Assembly (NCBI GenBank): GCA_964019415.1
Contig: OZ025870.1
Location: 12,434,299 to 12,498,298, forward strand
Source: Ianthella basta
Lineage: Eukaryota; Porifera; Demospongiae; Verongiida; Ianthellidae
Length of the DNA stretch: 64,000 nt
Direction of reading: 5' to 3'
In this document: piece by piece, positions 58,783 to 64,000 of the stretch
Layout: each line of letters opens with the position of its first letter
Position numbering within the stretch: the first letter of the stretch is position 1
Made by a program: the position numbers and the translations under genes
Notes under the pieces: model-generated
What the model was told of the DNA's origin: nothing
Databases searched by the model: none
Seen by the model: the letters and a program-made list of their open reading frames with translations, nothing else

Positions 58783-61297
58783 CCAAACAACTACATCCAC
58801 CCACGTACTCCCCCACCCCACCCACACCCACACCCACCTCCACCTCCACCCCCTCACACACACCTCATACAAGGCCAGCTTATCCTCCAACTCATGCACT
58901 TTTTGATGGAGTTTGACAACAACTTCAGCCGAATCATTAGTGGTTGCTGCAGATGGCTTGTTCACACTGTAGAAGTTGGATGTAAGCTCACTCTCATCAA
59001 TGTTCCTTGCCTTATACAAGCCAATCATCTGGAAGGCAGAATTGAATGGGTTAACTTTAACACCAGGACTCACTGGACATGTGTAACAGACTGCTATTTC
59101 TGCCTCTATTTGCATATAATTATGCTGACATCATCGCTTGGCAGGAAGCTATCAATATAGTCACTGCCGAGTGATAACATCATCATATAAATGGGGGCAC
59201 ACAGTTCAGGAGAGAAAGGAGCAGTATCCTTCTGAAACTGACCTTGGGTAGGAACACCAGAGCCAGCACAGTGGTCACCCCCAGCATTAGGATCCCACTG
59301 AGTACTCCGTAGTGGATGTCAATCATCTCCCTCAGCCAGATGGCCACAGGGACAATAGCAATGCAGGTCATGATGGACACATACACAGAGGCTGCGATGT
59401 ACTGAGAGTCGGCAAGGGCCTTCACTTTAACCTTGCGGGTCTCAAAGGCAAGGTAGAGTCCCACCCAGAGATACACACTCTTGTACAGCACAAGGACAAT
59501 GACTGTGACATAGTCCACTTCTGCCGAGCAAATGTCAATGACACTACTCGACATTGGCTAAAGGGCACAAAAATACAGTATGCATAATTATACATTACAC
59601 ATACAGAAATCCTTCAGCATGCACAAGTCACAATACAAAAATCAGCCTCTATATATCATTATATGTTGTTGTAGGAAATGGGGAGCATATGGCCTACTTT
59701 TCGAGTCTATACTTGACCTCTGATCTCAACATCAACTCCACACACATACAAACATGTGTGAATTATGGAAGGAAGTAGTTTTAAGACAATGACGCCACAG
59801 TATGCCATGAGCTTGACTAGTGAGCGTCCACTGCAGCTAATGTGAACTAGTCTTGCGAGCAAGCCAGACTACACCACCTTGCCTCCACTTTTACAGATTA
59901 CGTTACCTTGCCGACCAATGACATAAATAATCTGTGAAAATGGAGGCAAGGTACGTATATAGTAGACTAAAGGTGACCATGGCAGCTACTGTACGAAGCA
60001 TAGCTGTTCTGTTCCAACTTGAACCTGGCAGACAAGCCTACTACTATTATACTATACGAGCTACTTCTAAGCCTCTCCCTGTGCAACTGGGCAATATGAT
60101 GGATTCACACTACCTACCCACCCTACCATTATCAAGATTACATGCACAGTTTCCCTACTTCTGTTCCTTCCTGCATAAATACTCAATCATCCATGCTTTC
60201 TGCTATCAAGGCTCGCATGCTTCACATGCGTACATAGGTCCCATCACAATACAGTGCTACTAACAGAAACTCCTCCAGATGCCTGGAAGTGCAGTGCAAG
60301 CATACAGAAACATTGGTGGCTGTTTGACCTACCACTGAGGTGCGAATGGCCAACAGTCGGATTTGGGGTACACCAGTGAAGATAGTGAGGAAGACTAGGT
60401 CAACCAACAGGAACACTCCAATTGCCAAGATGAGTATCCAGTCCTTTGGAGGCTTCTGGCTTATCTTGCTCACAACAATGTGGTTGAAGATGTAGTGAAT
60501 TCTCCAGGTCCGGACCAAAATCCCTCCAAAAATTAGAGTAAACCCAAGGCATCCCAGCCATAATTCAATCTGAAAGAAACATTTGGACACATTGCACACA
60601 TAAAATTAACATCAACCAACAGGCAATGTCACATGATGTCACACGACTCACGTTACAAGCAAATGATTTTGCCAGAGCTGCTAGTGGGGCTCCTGTTACT
60701 ATGACAACAGCATACAAGAAAATGGCTCCCAGTGGCATTGAATAGCTGAGATTTGGACTTGTTAACTTTATAAACCTGTGAATAAGATGCATTGTGCCAA
60801 GAAGTGTAAGCTGTGTAATCAAATTACGCATATTTACATGATGTCTTAAAATGGTATAGAGAGAAGTAGCTAAATACAGTGGAAACTCTCTATAAAGAAT
60901 GCCTCTACGCCAGTCACACTGACAACTACATAAAACTGTGTACAAACCTACAGTGGGGCGCCACTCTATATACAGTGGACAGTACCTACTCCTGCTGTCC
61001 CTGCTACATACAGATGTGTACAACTACCTCTGAAATGAGGACACCTTTCTAATGAGGACAGTGCCTACTGTCCCAGCTACGTACATAGAGATGTGAACAA
61101 AACTACCTCTGAAATAAGGACACCTCTCTACCAGTCCCAATGATGTGTATAAGGACAAAAGAAGTACCTTTTATTTCTGAATACAAAGTTGAAGATGATG
61201 CAGAAGACGGAGAAAAAAATACCCACGCTGGCCAAAATCGTCATAACAGCAAACAAAGCAGAGTGAATCGTTCTCAATGTGTCTCGCGGTATACCTC
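58419..61297 (-). CDS. GABA-B-like class C GPCR, copy E, 3' part only (exons 10-15)
   Basis: Exons: 61297-61168, 60775-60652, 60569-60333, 59557-59243, 59028-58864, 58502-58419 (TGA). They encode about 352 residues: seven helices, coiled coil (LHQKVHELEDKLALYE) and a divergent tail (SNGSALEMRDRRV... ending CQSHP). Phases match exons 10-15 of the complete copies and every frame is open. Exon 13 begins PMSSSVIDIC as in copy A, whereas B-D have PASNNVIDIC. Exon 9 should lie within about 300-540 bp upstream of exon 10, as in the other copies, but nothing like exons 1-9 is visible up to 64000. Either intron 9 is unusually long or, more likely, the copy has lost its ligand-binding half. It may be a pseudogene, a stand-alone seven-helix protein, or use another first exon. 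Confidence 0.8.
58685..58863. repeat. (CA)n plus CCCACC-rich tract touching the exon 14 donor, copy E
   Basis: CA run at 58740-58780 followed by CCCAC and CCACCT repeats, then CACACAC up to the exon boundary 58864. On the gene's strand the donor is again GTGTGTG, but the tract is partly G-rich. Confidence 0.93.
59877..59951. repeat. Inverted repeat in intron 12 of copy E
   Basis: CCTTGCCTCCACTTTTACAG and its near-complement, 24-bp arms with one mismatch separated by 27 bp. It is not present in intron 12 of the other copies. Confidence 0.7.
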
Positions 61298-61636
61298 CTG
61301 AAGTAGCAAGAAGAGCAGAAATACAGAATGGCTGAGTACAAAAAAACAGAATTGAACTTATCTCCTAATCAATCAAATTAATTAAGTGCGTACTTGGTAA
61401 TTTACTTTAAGGCTACAAAACTTAACAGGTACTAATCATTATTAGCAAATTGAGTGAAAAATTTGCTAAAAATGTACCCTCAAACTTTTGAACATTCAAA
61501 AACTCTTATATATATATACACATGAAATGTTGAGAGGTCAGTTCACTGCAGTAGGCGACTGCAACGGCCAGGCCAGGCTAGATTGAACAAGGGCTAATCA
61601 CTGGATATTACGCTTACCAGCCTTCTACATTACATT

Positions 61637-61951
61637 GTAATACTAGTGTATAAAATCCCTTTGCAATTAAAAGAGATTTAGGAATGGCCAGAAGAAAAAG
61701 CATAGAAACAAGCAAAGTAACTCAACATCATGATGAACCACATTGCCGTGAAGTTCACTCTGCATTCCTAATTTCCTTGTACGTAGCTGCATGGACCCAA
61801 ACGTCTAGCTAGCTATTCCCATATGTAGCTAGCTACAAGAGAATGTGGTCTATCATGGAGGTGAGTTAATGTAGCTTGTTTCTATGCTTTTTCTGCCGGC
61901 CATTCCTAAATCCTTATTAATTCCAAAAGAAATACTATACACTAGTTTGTA
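61637..61951. repeat. Foldback repeat upstream of copy E
   Basis: GATTTAGGAATGGCCAGAAG at about 61675 is mirrored by its complement near 61914, and pairing extends outward through ACTAGTGTATA and inward through ACCACATT, giving imperfect arms of about 110-120 bp around a TAGCTAGCTA-rich centre. It is absent from the upstream intron 9 of the other copies. Likely a MITE. Confidence 0.65.
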
Positions 61952-62119
61952 CAGTTTTTGCATATCCAAAGGACTGTGGCTACATCAGATTAATACCAGC
62001 GCTGACTAATACCCCTTCCTTAAATTATAGATGAAGATTGTGCAGAACATCGAGCACAGTTATGCCACTTTAGATAAACCAGCTGCCGTGTTACCATAAC
62101 GGTATACCAGCGCAACAAA

Positions 62120-62236
62120 ATGGCGGCATTGGGGTATGTTAATACACAGGGAAGACAAACTTCCTATCTGCTCCAGTGCTGTACTTATCAGATTGCCACC
62201 AGCGCTCGGGTCATAGTCCTTCACATCCGTATGTGA
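62120..62236 (+). CDS. Possible first exon of an unrelated gene (38 aa)
   Basis: ATG in the setting CAACAAAATGGCGGC, which fits the YY1 consensus AANATGGCGGC often found over start codons of broadly expressed animal genes. It reads MAALGYVNTQGRQTSYLLQC and on. GTATGTGAGT at 62229 is a good splice donor just before the stop. I do not recognise the protein, and no second exon was found. Confidence 0.25.
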   Translation: MAALGYVNTQGRQTSYLLQCCTYQIATSARVIVLHIRM

Positions 62237-62917
62237 GTCCTCGTACGTGACTTGGGTCCGTAGGTGCCCTGTATCATGCGCTAGGAGCACGCAAAAATTC
62301 AATGGGAAGGAGAATAATAATAATAAATTATGAAAAGAACAAATGGGGTACGAGCAGCCAGTGGCTCTTTTCTCATACCTGCATTCCAGACGGGCTTTGG
62401 CTGCACTTTTGTCTTCAATACGTTGAAAGAAGCGTATTCATGGCCATCAATTGTTCTTTGCCACCGCCGTTATGCTACTTTCGTGGAAGCACGCTAATAC
62501 ATTCTGATAGGAGATGCCATTCTTATCAGGCACAGTCTTAAGTAGATGTCACGAGTGTGACGTCTGATTATAGGTGAAGGAATACTAGGGCATACATTAA
62601 AATGCAAACAGCCTCACTTGAATGTATATAGCTAGCTACTTCAGAAAAGTACAGTGCATGAGCATAACACGGCCAGGGCAAGTACATTTTGGGCAATAAT
62701 AGAACTGCAATCTGCTTTCACTGCCTGTCAGAAAGAAGGGATAGCAAGCCAGACCAAGCACTGGATGGCAGCTGGGCAATCGACATCTACATATTTGGAC
62801 CTGCACAGGAATCCCGTCTGTGCTGTGCTAACACAGTGCGCATTATCGCTTCACCCGAGTGAACAGTGAAAGTGTTCCCAGCCACGCGGGGCAAATGACG
62901 TCAGCCATTATGGCAGA

Positions 62918-63007
62918 ATGGCCAACAGGCGTGTAGCCCTCGATGAAGCAATGAGCGACGTTAACAACAATTTGAACGCAACGTGCAGCGATGAAGTGGA
63001 GTGTTGA
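62918..63007 (+). CDS. Possible 29-aa reading frame after a CRE-like promoter
   Basis: A perfect TGACGTCA (62896-62903) precedes ATG by 14 bp; the frame reads MANRRVALDEAMSDVNNNLN and stops at 63007. The region is CpG-richer than the receptor introns. It could be an upstream frame or first exon; unrecognised and possibly chance. Confidence 0.18.
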   Translation: MANRRVALDEAMSDVNNNLNATCSDEVEC

Positions 63008-63009
63008 GC

Positions 63010-64000
63010 TGATTCGTGGTCCATGGTGGTCAAGTAGAGCATTTTGTTGTCGTGAGCGCCTGCGGAGAACATCGGGCTATTGCACAATCTAGGTGTCTCG
63101 GGTTGACTGGGACAGATATACATATATACATATATACAAACGGGGGACGACAACGCATCACGATTACTTGCCTCGCCTTTCGGCTCAGCAATTATACTAG
63201 GCAGATGTTCAACATCATGGGGGCGAGCCTGATCGAGTGGAAGTGTGGTGTGAAGCACATGCCGGGCAATAGCAGAGAGCATTGAAGCTAGCTGGCTAGC
63301 TGGGCAGGCACAGCTAGCTACACACAGCACAGCACAACTGACCCATTGAGTTCTGCATCCCGTCGTGCGTGCACAAGTGTGAAGGAGCAGGTTGCACCTG
63401 CAAACTGTTGTGGAGAGGCTCCAAGGTGGTGAGCACCAGGCCATGTGTAGAAGCTAGTTGGTAACTGTACATGTCGGGCAGCCCTTCCCGCTGGTGTGCA
63501 CTCCAAAGTTGTAGACTAATTTCAGTTTGCCCAGGTCATGGCCGTGCAGAGCCCTGTATTTCTTCCGACGCCGAGATTGTGGCTGCAGTCCGTGAATGGA
63601 TGGTAGTTACTAAGGTAGCTAAGTCGGGCGTTTGTGTTTGCTGAAACCGCTGTTGGAACTCAGGCTCTCCCCAATCATTCGCCATATTGGTGCGTGTGGT
63701 CGCTGACTGGACGGTAGTTAGGTAATTCGCCCACTTTTCATTCGCTCAAACCAGTGTTGAAATTGCTCACAGTGAACATTCTCGAGGTTGGTGGACGGCA
63801 GCCATTTTTTTAACAGTGTATTATATCTGTACATTGTACCCGCACACAGTGCAGGCATAATGATATGCATGATAGTGCAACCACAATGTTTAGGAGAAGC
63901 AAATAGAATCGTATAAATGGCCTTCGCGCAGTCTATACAGTGTATACGTCCACTGCATGTGCTGCAGACCCCGGTGCCCAAACTATTGCGCCAAAACCTT
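63010..64000. other. Right end of window without assigned genes
   Basis: No receptor exon, transposase or RT similarity seen. A diverged direct repeat of about 70 bp (GGATGGTAGTTA...TCGGGCG at about 63597 and GGACGGTAGTTA...TTCGCCC at about 63712) is present. Open frames here are short and not supported. Confidence 0.4.

Noticed and set aside
62908-63444. 178-aa minus-strand open frame at the right end
   Set aside because: No recognisable domain, low-complexity composition, and no supporting splice or promoter evidence on that strand.

Overview
The window looks like nuclear DNA from an intron-rich animal, most plausibly a demosponge. This is an inference: the genes are compact and many-exoned with GT-AG introns, (CA)n tracts are abundant, and the window holds an expanded family of metabotropic GABA(B)-like receptors of the kind known from sponges. 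No bacterial, organellar or viral genes were seen.

The window is dominated by one tandem array of class C (GABA-B-type) G-protein-coupled receptor genes, all on the minus strand and all head-to-tail. Four copies (A 1-12365, B 13288-24986, C 27871-41941, D 47189-57133) share the same 15-exon structure with matching exon lengths and phases and open frames of about 807-809 residues; A loses only its last codons at the window edge. A fifth copy (E, 58419-61297) has only exons 10-15, the seven-helix core and tail. Each full protein reads: signal peptide, Venus-flytrap ligand-binding domain (exons 1-9), seven transmembrane helices (exons 10-13), a leucine-zipper-like coiled coil (exon 14) and a short hydrophilic tail (exon 15). 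There is no cysteine-rich domain between flytrap and membrane, as in GABA-B receptors.

The spacers hold remains of further copies: an isolated intact exon 4 (43224-43394), an isolated intact E-type exon 15 (46322-46405), an exon 13 scrap (46020-46115) and an E-type intron-14 remnant (27045-27400). Introns 6 of B and C carry an antisense exon 2 duplicate. This indicates birth and death of copies by unequal exchange, with (CA)n tracts and minisatellites at several junctions. The seven-helix exons are nearly identical between copies, while the ligand-binding exons fall into two pocket types (A/D and B/C).

Other DNA is mobile or repetitive: a LINE with reverse transcriptase (about 9545-12030, plus) and a truncated relative (26162-26990, minus), both ending in (GAATT)n; a 261-bp TA-flanked MITE in B whose empty site survives in C; several foldback elements, among them one with 13-bp target duplications and a hammerhead-like motif in D; three GC-rich hairpin palindromes in C; a Helitron-like end in A; and 75-bp, about 87-bp, 30-bp and 20-bp tandem repeats. 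The right end (61300-64000) has no receptor exons and shows promoter-like sequence that may start unrelated genes.
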